Assembly: GCF_018224925.1 (NCBI RefSeq)
Contig: NZ_JAGTUF010000001.1
Coordinates: 186,001-250,000 of the forward strand
Length of the DNA: 64,000 nt
Direction of reading: 5' to 3'
Source: Magnetospirillum sulfuroxidans
GTDB taxonomy: Bacteria > Pseudomonadota > Alphaproteobacteria > Rhodospirillales > Magnetospirillaceae
Part shown: one piece after another, positions 24,931-33,749 of the stretch
How positions within the stretch are numbered: the stretch's first letter is position 1
How the letters are laid out: every line of letters begins with the position of its first letter
Position numbers and translations under genes: made by a program
Notes under the pieces: model-generated
The model's database searches: none
What the model saw: the letters and a program-made list of their open reading frames with translations, nothing else
What the model was told of the DNA's origin: nothing

Positions 24931-26451
24931 ATGCGGGTTATTCAAGGGAAATTCGCCAAGCCGCTTGGGGGCAGCCGAGAAATTTCTCTTGATCATACGC
25001 AATTGGTGCTTCCCAGCGGGGGTGGCCGCCCGCTTCCGGATGTGTTGCAACGGAAATTGTCGCAAGCCTTTGGCGCCGATCTATCCGACGTACGGATCCA
25101 TGAAGGACGGCAAGCCTCGGCGCTGGGGGCGATCGCCTTCACTGCGGGGGCCGATATTTTCTTTGCTCCAGGTCACTATCAGCCGGATCGCCCGGTGGGG
25201 CAACGGTTGCTGGGCCATGAAATCGCCCATGTGTTGCAGCAGCGGGCGGGGCGGGTTCGAACATCGTTGCCGGGCCGGTTGACGGTTATTCAAGATGCGG
25301 CGCTCGAAGCCGAGGCCGAGCGCATGGGGATGCGCGCGGCAAGCGTTTCCGCCATTCCCTCTCCTCCTTCTGTTGGCGCGGTCCAGCGCAGCCAGGCTCC
25401 AGATTGCGCCGTTCCGCGCCCAGGGGCGCCAGCCCCGGCATATCCATCACCCGGGCATCCCGTGGGCAAGGCGGTGCAGCGTGTCGCCGCGCCGGCACGG
25501 CCAGGGCCACCCGCCGCCGCGTGGGCGTCGCCTGTTGGGGTGGCTGGAATCGTGCAGCGCATGAATACAGAAATCGTTAATGCGCACTATACTTCGCCTG
25601 TTGGATCGCAGGATTACAAAGATTCAAAATTATTTTTCAATACATTCAAGGCATCAACAGAATCTGCCTATAGTTTTGTTCTAAGTTCCCCGACCTTGAG
25701 CTCTTATAAGGATTTAGATGGTCACACCAAGCTTTGGAATAAAACGTGGAATGACTATATGAATGGCAAGAATACAAAGATGATGTCTGCCAATTTTGGC
25801 TATGCCGTTGAAAGTCTGGCCACCAATCCCTCGTCCCCATTTTATCCGACGGTACTGCCCCAGAACTCGCTGGTGTTCGAACAAATGGACCTGGGGTCGA
25901 CCCGGCCGGATCTGGTTCTCACCGATAAAGGCGGCGGTTTCAAGGCGTTCGGCGACCTGACGGCGAAGAATAGCGCTGACCATATCTTCAAAAAGGATAA
26001 TTGGAGCGCTAAGGTCCCCAACTTTGCCGAGATCACCTATAAGTCGCTTGATGCCCCCGATTACGTGACCATGCAGGGTAATCATGGCAATATGGTGGGC
26101 CTGACGCCTAAGCAATTGAAGGCCAGAACCAGCAAGGCCAGGAAACGTTATGTGAACGCGAAAAAGAAATGGACCCAATTGGGGCGTACTTTGGGGTTTC
26201 TCCATCATCGCAGGGACGTGAAGTTCGCGGGTATCGATCCGAGCCTTGATCCGGAAGGCGTGCGTGGGTACATCAAGACTTTGTTGGAAGAAAAACTGTC
26301 CATTGTCGCCAAACGGCAAGTCACCGTATCCGAGAAGATCGTCCCCAGTGTCCTGGTGGCCATGGGGGTATCGGCGACGTCGTGGCGTTATAACACCGGC
26401 TATTCCCAGAATTTGCGGGTGGGCGAAAAATTCCTGATGACGATTTTTTGA
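24931..26451 (+). CDS. DUF4157 (eCIS core domain) protein with unknown C-terminal domain, toxin-like
   Basis: 506 residues. About residues 30-110 are the DUF4157/eCIS core domain: LPDVLQRKLSQAFGADLSDVRIHEG, then AFTAGADIFFAPGHYQPD and LLGHEIAHVLQQ, whose HEIAH is a zinc-protease-type motif. A Pro/Ala-rich linker (about 140-205) leads to a separate C-terminal domain (about 210-506) containing RPDLVLTDKGGGFKAFGDLTAK and GHI-like ADHIFKK, which recalls nuclease folds used as toxins; no catalytic set can be confirmed. The linker-domain junction (25560-25760) is clearly more AT-rich than the rest, a sign of domain exchange. No eCIS structural genes and no immunity-like gene are near. The start is uncertain: ATG 24862 and 24931 are in frame. 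Confidence 0.72.
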   Translation: MRVIQGKFAKPLGGSREISLDHTQLVLPSGGGRPLPDVLQRKLSQAFGADLSDVRIHEGRQASALGAIAFTAGADIFFAPGHYQPDRPVGQRLLGHEIAHVLQQRAGRVRTSLPGRLTVIQDAALEAEAERMGMRAASVSAIPSPPSVGAVQRSQAPDCAVPRPGAPAPAYPSPGHPVGKAVQRVAAPARPGPPAAAWASPVGVAGIVQRMNTEIVNAHYTSPVGSQDYKDSKLFFNTFKASTESAYSFVLSSPTLSSYKDLDGHTKLWNKTWNDYMNGKNTKMMSANFGYAVESLATNPSSPFYPTVLPQNSLVFEQMDLGSTRPDLVLTDKGGGFKAFGDLTAKNSADHIFKKDNWSAKVPNFAEITYKSLDAPDYVTMQGNHGNMVGLTPKQLKARTSKARKRYVNAKKKWTQLGRTLGFLHHRRDVKFAGIDPSLDPEGVRGYIKTLLEEKLSIVAKRQVTVSEKIVPSVLVAMGVSATSWRYNTGYSQNLRVGEKFLMTIF

Positions 26452-26495
26452 TTTTTGTTGCAGCCTATCGGTATTCCATCGACCGACTGAACATG

Positions 26496-26528
26496 AAAAA
26501 GCCGCCCCCATTGACGAGGGCGGCTTTT
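26496..26528. terminator. Bidirectional terminator
   Basis: AAAAAGCCGCCC / GGGCGGCTTTT between two convergent genes, with A-run and T-run on either side. Confidence 0.92.
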
Positions 26529-26553
26529 ATGGTCAGACGGATCGATCCGGCGA

Positions 26554-27147
26554 TCAGACGGCGTCGGCGATCTCGGCTTCGGCCTTGCCCTTCATGGACT
26601 TGGCCTTGGCTTTGGCTTTCACCGCCAGTTCCTTGCCCTTTTCGAACTGTTCCTGATAGAACGCGCTCCAGGACTTGGCGCACAGGTCGGAGATGTCGCC
26701 GCCATTTTCATAATGCTTCATGAACACCTGACCGATGGCATAGGTCGAACCGCCGGCGATCACCGGCAACGACACCATGCCCATCATCCAGCCCACACCG
26801 GGGATCAGCTTGGTCAAGCTGACGGCAACGACCATGCCGGCGCCATATCCGACGACGCCACCGGCCAGCGACGCGATGATGCTGCGGCCCAGGCTTTCGG
26901 AAAACGGCTTGCCGTACAGTTCCGACAGCTTTTGGATCATGCGCAACTGAATGCCGACCACGGCGGCGATGTCGAACAGCGGCACCGGCACGATGGCGGC
27001 GGCAACCGAGCCGATGACGTAATTCTTGATCATGTTTTCGGCCACCAGACCACGTCCGACAGCCTCGGCATTGGCCACCGGGGCGCTCACGGCCAGGGTT
27101 TCGGGAGCGGGCACGGGGGCCTCGGGAGCAGCGGACTGAGCGGCCAT
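26554..27147 (-). CDS. DUF697-family membrane protein
   Basis: 197 residues. An Ala/Pro-rich head (about 1-30) precedes the DUF697 core: ENMIKNYVIGSVAAAIVPVPLFDIAAVVGIQLRMIQKLSELYGKPFSE, then two further hydrophobic stretches (about 90-140, GGVVGYGAGMVVAVSLTKLIPGVGWMMG). The C-terminal 40 residues are a Lys/Ala helix. DUF697 proteins are membrane-associated and of unknown function; some partner with GTPases, but none is adjacent. It is convergent with the DUF4157 gene and starts a divergent 370-base gap before the acyltransferase-like gene. The start ATG 27147 begins MAAQSAAP. Confidence 0.8.
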   Translation of the reverse strand: MAAQSAAPEAPVPAPETLAVSAPVANAEAVGRGLVAENMIKNYVIGSVAAAIVPVPLFDIAAVVGIQLRMIQKLSELYGKPFSESLGRSIIASLAGGVVGYGAGMVVAVSLTKLIPGVGWMMGMVSLPVIAGGSTYAIGQVFMKHYENGGDISDLCAKSWSAFYQEQFEKGKELAVKAKAKAKSMKGKAEAEIADAV

Positions 27148-27518
27148 GGGGTTTCTCCGGTTATGCCTTGCCGTCCTGTGACGTGCAGGGAACTGGGCAG
27201 GACATGGGAAATGGATTGCGACAGCAGGCAGAATACTTCCGTACGCCAGCTACCCTACCGTTTCAACCGACTAAAGAAAAGCCTGGAATGACACCACAAG
27301 GATATTTCCCTCCGCAGATGATCGCCTCGACATTGCCAAGCCGCGGCGACACAGGTAGCGTGCCTCGTCTCTTTCCGCCCCGATGCACGGGTTCGTTCAG
27401 AGGGCGCGCCGAGCATCTGAGCGCCCCCGTGTACAATTGATTTTGTGGGCCGATTCGCCGGGCAGACAGTTCATGCCAATGAACCTTCTGTCTGGATCGG
27501 ACCACCAGGAATGTGTCC
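27148..27518. other. Divergent intergenic region, no gene seen
   Basis: 371 bases between the DUF697 gene (minus) and the AT-like gene (plus). Short ORFs here have no ribosome sites or family features. It must hold two promoters; I can point to none with confidence. Confidence 0.6.
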
Positions 27519-28490
27519 ATGGCCCGCCTTACCACCGCGCTTCCCGTCATTTTCTGCTTTGCCGGCCAAGGGTCGCAATACTACCAGATGGCGGCTGAAC
27601 TGATGCGCGACAACACGGTGTTTCGCCATTGGATGGGCGTCGGCGACGCCATCGTCGCCCGCCGCCATGGCTTTTCCGTCTTGGCCGAAATCTATGGCGA
27701 CGACCGCCGGCCGGGGCAAGTGTTCGAACGGCTGCACGCAAGCCACCCGGCCATTTTCATGGTGCAATATGCCCTGGCCAAGGTGTTCCAGCACCAAAAC
27801 GTGCGCCCCGACATGCTGCTGGGGGTCAGCCTGGGCGAATTCACCGCCCAGGCGGTGGCGGGAATGATGAGCTTTGAAACGGCGTTGACCGCCATCGCCG
27901 ACCAGCCGGCCCTGTTCGCCCGCACCTGCCCGCCTGGAACAATGATCGCAGTGTTGGCGTCGCCGGAATTGCACGCCCGCTCGGCCGTGCTGACCGCCAC
28001 CAGCGAGATTGCCGGGGTCAATTCCGCCGGCCATTTCATCCTTTCGGCCTTGGCCGATGATCTCCCCCGCATTGAAGCGGAACTGAAAGCGGCGGAGGTG
28101 GCCTTTCAGCGTCTGCCGGTGCCCTTCGCCTTTCATTCGCGCTTCATTGATGCCGCCGCGGCCCAATGCCGCGCCGCCGCGGCCGGTCAGCGCCGCGAAA
28201 CGCCATTCTGGCCCTTGTGGTCATGCTGCGCCGGCGCCACCGTCGGCCCCGATACGGTTGATTTAAGTTGGCGCATTGTCCGCGACAGTATGAACGTGCG
28301 CCCGGTCATCGCCACCTTGGAAGCCCAAGGCGGCGCGGTTTACGTCGATCTCAGCCCATCGGGAACACTGGCGGCGCTGTTCCGCCAAAGCCTCGGCCCG
28401 AACTCGCCGTCGAAATTGCTGTCGGTGCTGTCGCCCTTTGGCGGCGACGGCAAGCGGCTGGCGGCGACGCTGGCGGCCCTGGCCGCATGA
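27519..28490 (+). CDS. Discrete acyltransferase-like enzyme, probably a trans-AT PKS acyl hydrolase
   Basis: 323 residues, a stand-alone FabD-fold protein. N-terminal CFAGQGSQYYQMAAELM, nucleophile motif GVSLGEF with Ser at residue 104, and PFAFHSRF near residue 205 with the catalytic His. Aligned by eye with FabD, the Arg that grips the malonyl carboxylate (R117) is Gln129 here, and the residue before the nucleophile is Val instead of His. Gln at the Arg site is, as I recall, the mark of PedC-type acyl hydrolases, which clear stalled chains from trans-AT synthases. So it is more likely a proofreading enzyme than the malonyl loader. It overlaps the next gene by four bases (ATGA). The AT-less synthase lies 19 kb away. 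GTG 27513 is an alternative start. Confidence 0.82.
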   Translation: MARLTTALPVIFCFAGQGSQYYQMAAELMRDNTVFRHWMGVGDAIVARRHGFSVLAEIYGDDRRPGQVFERLHASHPAIFMVQYALAKVFQHQNVRPDMLLGVSLGEFTAQAVAGMMSFETALTAIADQPALFARTCPPGTMIAVLASPELHARSAVLTATSEIAGVNSAGHFILSALADDLPRIEAELKAAEVAFQRLPVPFAFHSRFIDAAAAQCRAAAAGQRRETPFWPLWSCCAGATVGPDTVDLSWRIVRDSMNVRPVIATLEAQGGAVYVDLSPSGTLAALFRQSLGPNSPSKLLSVLSPFGGDGKRLAATLAALAA

Positions 28491-29353
28491 ATGGCATCGC
28501 CGTTCTGATCGCGGTCTTCCTGGCCGGCCTCTTTTGCCTGCGCTGGGCCATCCATCGCGGCTTTCGCATTGTGGGCGAAATGCCGACCGCGACCCCCGCC
28601 GATTTCGCCTTGCCTTATCGTCAGCTCCAGGTGGTCACCGCCAACGGCAAGATACTGTTCGCCTGGATGATCGCGGCGGATTCAGCCGGGCCGGCGCCGG
28701 CCATCGTGCTGATGCATGGATGGGGGGCCAATGCCGCCACCTTGCTGCCGCTGGCGGCGCCCTTACACCGCGCCGGCCTGTCGGTGTTGCTGCTTGATGC
28801 GCGCAATCATGGTCAAAGCGACGCGGACAGCTTTTCCTCGATGCCACGCTTCGCCGAGGATATCGAGGCCGGTCTGGATTGGTTGAAACACCAGCCCGAC
28901 ATTGATGCCGGCCGCTTGGGTCTGATCGGGCATTCGGTTGGCGGCGCGGCGGCCTTGCTGGTGGGATCGCGTCGCAACGACGTGGCGGCCATCGTCAGCC
29001 TGTCGGCGTTCGATCACCCCGAGCGGGTCATGCGCCAAACCCTGGCGCGCGCCCACATCCCCTATCGTCCCTTCGGCTGGTTGATCTGCCGTTATGTGGA
29101 ACGGGTGATCGGCCATCGCTTCGACCATATCGCCCCGGTCAACACCATCGGCAAAATCCACTGCCCGGTGCTGATCGGCCATGGCGCCGACGATACCCTG
29201 GTGCCGTGCGCGGCGGCACGGGCCATTCATGCCCGCGCCAATCCGCCCACCGAACTGCACATCCTGGCCGACAGCACCCATGAAGGGCCGGCAGATTTGC
29301 AAGGTTTGGGCGAGGAACTGGCTAGGTTCATCGCCCCTATCTTGCGCCGATGA
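28487..29353 (+). CDS. Membrane-anchored alpha/beta hydrolase
   Basis: 288 residues. One N-terminal hydrophobic segment (AVLIAVFLAGLFCLRWAI) then an alpha/beta hydrolase fold: VLMHGWGANAATLLPLA with the oxyanion HG, DARNHGQSD, the nucleophile elbow GHSVGG (Ser near residue 146), the acid in GHGADDTLVP, and the His in STHEGP. Substrate unknown; could be a thioesterase, peptidase or lipase. Start ATG 28487 overlaps the AT-like gene stop, so both are made together, which suggests release or repair of acyl chains on the synthase or lipid. Ends 12 bases from a convergent receptor gene. Confidence 0.82.
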   Translation: MNGIAVLIAVFLAGLFCLRWAIHRGFRIVGEMPTATPADFALPYRQLQVVTANGKILFAWMIAADSAGPAPAIVLMHGWGANAATLLPLAAPLHRAGLSVLLLDARNHGQSDADSFSSMPRFAEDIEAGLDWLKHQPDIDAGRLGLIGHSVGGAAALLVGSRRNDVAAIVSLSAFDHPERVMRQTLARAHIPYRPFGWLICRYVERVIGHRFDHIAPVNTIGKIHCPVLIGHGADDTLVPCAAARAIHARANPPTELHILADSTHEGPADLQGLGEELARFIAPILRR

Positions 29354-29365
29354 TCCGGCTTGGGA

Positions 29366-31069
29366 TCAGGCTTGGCGGATACGGGCAACGAAGCCGTCGA
29401 CCCGGGTCATCAGGATTTTTGATTGCTGACCCAAGTCCTCGGCCGCACTCAGCACGGCACCGGCAGCGGTGCCGGTCTGTGTTACCGCCGTGCTGACCCC
29501 GTCAATATTGACAGTGACCGCCCGCGTCCCTGTCGAGGCCTGTTCGACACTGCGGGCGATTTCCCCGGTGGCCGCGTCCTGCTGTCCAACCGACAGGGCA
29601 ATGGTTGACGAAATCTCGTTGATCTGGCCGATGGTTCGGCCGATGGCGGCGATGGCATCAACCGATTCCCGCGTCGCTATCTGGATGGCCTGAATCTGGG
29701 CCGTGATTTCCTCGGTCGCCTTACCGGTCTGGTTGGCCAGATTCTTGACCTCGGCCGCGACCACGGCAAATCCTTTGCCCGCCTCGCCGGCCCGCGCCGC
29801 CTCGATGGTGGCGTTGAGCGCCAGCAAATTGGTCTGGCTGGCGATGGCGCTGATCAGCTTGACCACCTCACCGACTTTTTCCGCCGCATCCGACAACCGG
29901 GCGATCTTGTCGTTGGTGTGGCCGGCATCGGCCACCGCCTTGCCGGCGATGTCCGACGACTGACTGACTTGCCGGCTGATTTCGGCGATGGAGACGGTCA
30001 GTTGCTCGGCGGCGGCGGCAACGTTTTGCACGTTGTCGGCAGCGCCAATGGCGGCCTGACCGACAATTCCGGCCTGGGTCGAGGTCTGTACGGCGGTGTC
30101 GGCCATCCCCTTGGCCGTCACCTGCAAATCGGCGGAAGCCGATGATACCGCCTGGACGATGGCCTTGACGCTGGATTCAAATTCCTCGGCCAAGGTGTTC
30201 ATCGCCGCCTTCTTGGCGATTTCAGCTTGATGTTCCGCCAGTTTTTGTTCTTGCCGCAACTGCTCGACCTCGACCATGCTGTCTTTGAACAGACGGACGG
30301 CGCCGATGATTTCGCCCACTTCGTCGCGACTGCTGAGCATCGGCACCTCGACGCTGAGATCGCCCTTGGCCAGCTTCAGCATATTTTGGGTCAAGGCCCG
30401 CAACGGCCGCACCGACCCCACGTTCCACCAGCCGATGACCGCGCCGATCAGCACGGCGACCACCGTCAAGGCGATCATGGTTTTCTGGAAGCCTGTGGCG
30501 ACGGCGCGGGCACTGGCGGCAACCGCTTGGTTCTTGGTTTCCTGCAAGTCGATGAACTGATTGATGCGGGCCAGCCATTGGGTAAAGGCCGGGCGAGCAT
30601 CACGCATCAGCACCACCACGGCCTGTTCGCGATCGCCAGCTTTGCGGCTGGCGATGACGCCGTCGATCAACGGCAGGGTTTTGGCCTCGATTTCCTTGAT
30701 GGCGGCCAGAATGGCTCGTTCTTCGGCCGAAATATCGGCACCTTCGGCAAACATGCGGTCGAGGTCACGCGCCGATTGGGCATAAAAGCCGGCCAGACGG
30801 CCGATATCGGCGAGAACCGCCGCCAAATCCGCCTCGGTCTCAACCAGGGTGACATCGCGCAAGGAAATGGCGCGGTCATGGACGGAACCGCGGAAATTGA
30901 TGGCATAGCGCTGCTTGACCGCATTGATGTCGTTGATCTGGCCGAGATCGCTTTCAATGCGGTTGACGCGATCAATGCCGATGACGGTCAGAACGATCAT
31001 CAGCGACAGCACCAGACCGAAGCTGAAGAGGAAACGGCTTCCGATTTTCAAATTCTTCAGCATGTTCAT
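29366..31069 (-). CDS. Methyl-accepting chemotaxis protein
   Basis: 567 residues. Two membrane helices (about 11-31 and 185-206) flank a four-helix-bundle type periplasmic sensor of about 150 residues ([24 protein letters not shown]). A HAMP domain follows ([24 protein letters not shown]), then a coiled coil and the signalling domain with the invariant hairpin tip [40 protein letters not shown]. Passes ligand signals to CheA/CheW. No C-terminal NWETF-like pentapeptide is seen. ATG 31069 or 31063 starts. Ligand unknown. Alone; no che genes near. Confidence 0.95.
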   Translation of the reverse strand: MNMLKNLKIGSRFLFSFGLVLSLMIVLTVIGIDRVNRIESDLGQINDINAVKQRYAINFRGSVHDRAISLRDVTLVETEADLAAVLADIGRLAGFYAQSARDLDRMFAEGADISAEERAILAAIKEIEAKTLPLIDGVIASRKAGDREQAVVVLMRDARPAFTQWLARINQFIDLQETKNQAVAASARAVATGFQKTMIALTVVAVLIGAVIGWWNVGSVRPLRALTQNMLKLAKGDLSVEVPMLSSRDEVGEIIGAVRLFKDSMVEVEQLRQEQKLAEHQAEIAKKAAMNTLAEEFESSVKAIVQAVSSASADLQVTAKGMADTAVQTSTQAGIVGQAAIGAADNVQNVAAAAEQLTVSIAEISRQVSQSSDIAGKAVADAGHTNDKIARLSDAAEKVGEVVKLISAIASQTNLLALNATIEAARAGEAGKGFAVVAAEVKNLANQTGKATEEITAQIQAIQIATRESVDAIAAIGRTIGQINEISSTIALSVGQQDAATGEIARSVEQASTGTRAVTVNIDGVSTAVTQTGTAAGAVLSAAEDLGQQSKILMTRVDGFVARIRQA

Positions 31070-31191
31070 GATCGATATTCCACCAACACATTGAATTGCG
31101 GTCAAAATCAAACGAACAGCGTAGGTCCCATTCGTCTGATTTCACCACATTGGAAATGTCGCTCCCGGCCACCGGCACCCTAGCGGAACGA

Positions 31192-32769
31192 TCAGGCGGC
31201 GGCCTGATCGGCCACCGGCGTGCGGATCAGGTGGTCAAAGGCCGACAGCCCCGCCTTGGCCCCTTCGCCCATGGCGATGATGATCTGCTTATAGGGCACC
31301 GTGGTGACATCGCCGGCGGCGAACACGCCGGGCAGAGATGTTTGGCCGCGGGCATCCACTTCGATCTCGCCGCGCGGGCTGAGCGCAATGCTGCCCTTCA
31401 GCCATTCGGTATTCGGCACCAAGCCGATCTGGACAAAGATGCCTTCCAGGTCGATGCGGTGCATTTCCTCGCTATTGCGGTCCTTGTAGGACAGGCCCAC
31501 CACCTTGACGCCGTCGCCATGCACCTCGGTGCTGAGTGCCGAGGTGATGACGGTGACGTTGGCCAGACTGCGCAGCTTGGCCTGCAACACCGCGTCGGCG
31601 CGTAATTGACTGTCGAATTCGATCAAGGTCACGCTGGCGACGATACCGGCCAGATCAATGGCCGCCTCGACACCGGAATTGCCGCCGCCGATCACCGCCA
31701 CGCGCTTGCCCTTGAACAGCGGACCATCACAATGCGGGCAATAGGCGACGCCCTTGTTGCGATATTCGGACTCGCCCGGCACGTTCATGGAGCGCCAGCG
31801 GGCGCCCGTCGCCAGGATCACCGTGCGGGCCTTGACCGAGGCGCCGCTGGCCAGCCGCACTTCGATCAAGCCGCCGGGATTGGCGGCCGGGATCAGCTTG
31901 TCGGCCCGTTGCAGGTTCATGATGTCGACGTCGTATTCGCGGACATGATTTTCCAACGCCGCCCCCAGCTTGGGGCCTTCGGTGTGGTTGACCGAGATGA
32001 AATTCTCGATGGCCATGGTGTCGAGCACCTGACCGCCGAAGCGTTCGGCGATCACGCCGGTGCTGATTCCCTTGCGGGCGGCATAAATGGCCGCGGCGGC
32101 GCCGGCCGGACCACCGCCGACCACCAGAACCTCGAAGGCATCCTTGGCTTTGATCTTTTCGGCTTCGCGGGTCGCGGCGCCGGTGTCAAGCTTGGCCAAG
32201 ATCTCTTCCAGGCCCATGCGGCCCTGACCAAAGACTTCACCGTTAAGATAGATCGCCGGAACCGCCATCACCTGACGGGTCTCGACCTCGGCCTGGAACA
32301 AAGCGCCGTCGATGGCCACGTGCTTGATGCGGGGATTGACGACGCTCATCAGGTTAAGCGCCTGGACCACGTCGGGGCAATTTTGGCACGACAGCGAGAA
32401 ATAAGTCTCGAAGCTGTAATCGCCGTCCAGCGCCTTGATCTGTTCGATCACCTCGGCCTCGGCCTTGGGGGCGCGGCCGCTGACCTGAAGCAGCGCCAGC
32501 ACCAGCGAGGTGAATTCATGGCCCAGGGGAATGCCGGCGAAACGCACGGACACGTCAGACCCGGGGCGGGTGATGGCGAAAGACGGCTTGCGGGCGTCGT
32601 CATCGGTGCGCACCACGGTGATCTTGGCGGAAAGCTGGGCGATTTCGGCCAGCAATTCCTGCATTTCCAGCGATTTGGCGCCATCATCGAGGGAAGCAAC
32701 CAACTGGATCGGTTGCTCGACCATCTCGAGATAGGCCTTCAACTGCGTCTTCAAAGTCTCTTCTAACAT
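31192..32769 (-). CDS. ahpF: Alkyl hydroperoxide reductase, flavoprotein subunit
   Basis: 525 residues, standard AhpF length. Two N-terminal thioredoxin-like folds with the CQNCPDVV redox pair (about residue 130), then a thioredoxin-reductase-like part: [21 protein letters not shown] (FAD), AYCPHCDG redox pair (about 345), [19 protein letters not shown] (NADH) and [31 protein letters not shown]. It uses NADH to reduce AhpC, which removes organic peroxides and H2O2. Follows ahpC on the same strand, 105 bases downstream, with a strong hairpin between them that may lower ahpF expression. Confidence 0.98.
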   Translation of the reverse strand: MLEETLKTQLKAYLEMVEQPIQLVASLDDGAKSLEMQELLAEIAQLSAKITVVRTDDDARKPSFAITRPGSDVSVRFAGIPLGHEFTSLVLALLQVSGRAPKAEAEVIEQIKALDGDYSFETYFSLSCQNCPDVVQALNLMSVVNPRIKHVAIDGALFQAEVETRQVMAVPAIYLNGEVFGQGRMGLEEILAKLDTGAATREAEKIKAKDAFEVLVVGGGPAGAAAAIYAARKGISTGVIAERFGGQVLDTMAIENFISVNHTEGPKLGAALENHVREYDVDIMNLQRADKLIPAANPGGLIEVRLASGASVKARTVILATGARWRSMNVPGESEYRNKGVAYCPHCDGPLFKGKRVAVIGGGNSGVEAAIDLAGIVASVTLIEFDSQLRADAVLQAKLRSLANVTVITSALSTEVHGDGVKVVGLSYKDRNSEEMHRIDLEGIFVQIGLVPNTEWLKGSIALSPRGEIEVDARGQTSLPGVFAAGDVTTVPYKQIIIAMGEGAKAGLSAFDHLIRTPVADQAAA

Positions 32770-32817
32770 GTCAAAGGCTTTCCTGATGGGGGGAGGGGGG
32801 CGCCGGCCCGTCCCATT

Positions 32818-32841
32818 CCGGCCCCGGAAAACCGGGGCCGG
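32818..32841 (-). terminator. Intercistronic hairpin between ahpC and ahpF
   Basis: CCGGCCCCGG-AAAA-CCGGGGCCGG, perfect ten-base stem with a four-base loop and no T-run behind it. Likely a partial terminator or RNA-stabilising element giving more AhpC than AhpF. Confidence 0.7.
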
Positions 32842-32874
32842 AACGGTCCGCGCTGGGAAGAATTCGCCGGAGGC

Positions 32875-33438
32875 TTAGATCTTGCCGACCAGATCCAGCG
32901 ACGGAGCCAGGGTCTTCTCGCCTTCTTTCCACTTGGCCGGGCACACTTCACCCGGATGCGACGCGACGTACTGAGCCGCCTTGACCTTGCGCAGCAATTC
33001 CTTGGCATCGCGGCCAACGCCACCGGCGTTGATCTCGACGATCTGGATCTTGCCCTCGGGGTCGATGACGAAGGTGCCGCGATCGGCCAGGCCGACGTCT
33101 TCGATCATGACGCCGAAATTGCGGCTGATGGTGCCGGTCGGGTCGCCGACCATGGTGTACTGAATCTTCTTCACCGCGTCCGAGGTGTCGTGCCAAGCCT
33201 TGTGGGCGAAATGGGTGTCGGTGGACACCGAATAGATTTCGACGCCCAGGCCCTGGAATTCAGCGTAATTGTCGGCCAGATCCTCCAGCTCGGTCGGGCA
33301 GACGAAGGTGAAGTCGGCCGGATAGAAGAACACCACCGACCACTTGCCCTTGAGGTCGGCGTCGGTCACGTCGAAGAACTTGCCGTTCTTGAAGGCAGAG
33401 GCCTTGAAGGGCTTGATTTCGGTATTGATCAAAGACAT
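32875..33438 (-). CDS. ahpC: Alkyl hydroperoxide reductase, peroxidase subunit
   Basis: 187 residues, a typical two-Cys peroxiredoxin. Peroxidatic Cys in [17 protein letters not shown] (about residue 47) and resolving Cys in [10 protein letters not shown] (about 166). [33 protein letters not shown] is the usual AhpC stretch. Reduces H2O2 and organic peroxides; recycled by AhpF, encoded next. ATG 33438 begins [11 protein letters not shown]. Cytoplasmic decamer in known members. An inverted repeat upstream may be an operator. Confidence 0.99.
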   Translation of the reverse strand: MSLINTEIKPFKASAFKNGKFFDVTDADLKGKWSVVFFYPADFTFVCPTELEDLADNYAEFQGLGVEIYSVSTDTHFAHKAWHDTSDAVKKIQYTMVGDPTGTISRNFGVMIEDVGLADRGTFVIDPEGKIQIVEINAGGVGRDAKELLRKVKAAQYVASHPGEVCPAKWKEGEKTLAPSLDLVGKI

Positions 33439-33485
33439 CGCTATCTCCACAGCGTTGGGGTTCGGAACAGGGGGGATCCTAGGGA

Positions 33486-33514
33486 TAAAACTCATATCGA
33501 GGAAACGAGTTTTA
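33486..33514. promoter_or_regulatory. Inverted repeat upstream of ahpC
   Basis: TAAAACTC / GAGTTTTA, perfect eight-base arms 13 bases apart, 50 bases before the ahpC start. It is either an operator for a peroxide regulator or a stem in the ahpC leader. It does not match the OxyR spacing I know. The remainder of 33439-33749 is AT-rich with no gene. Confidence 0.45.
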
Positions 33515-33749
33515 TTTATGACAAAAATCGATTTTTCCGATTTATGTGCAGACACACCCTGACCCCGACAACATAGTCCCGCCTCCGCCATGATCGAAGT
33601 TGAATAATTCCAAACAACTTTAAATTATCCGCCGCTCCAGGCGGTTAAGCCTTTAAATGCGCCATCTCAATATCGCCATTGGCCGATTCCATTGCCCGCC
33701 TCTATAATTATAATCCGGCAGAGCGCCGCATAAGGAATGGAGAGACTTG

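Noticed and set aside
30227-31183. 318-codon frame on the plus strand
   Set aside because: Antisense to the chemotaxis receptor, which has full HAMP and signalling motifs.
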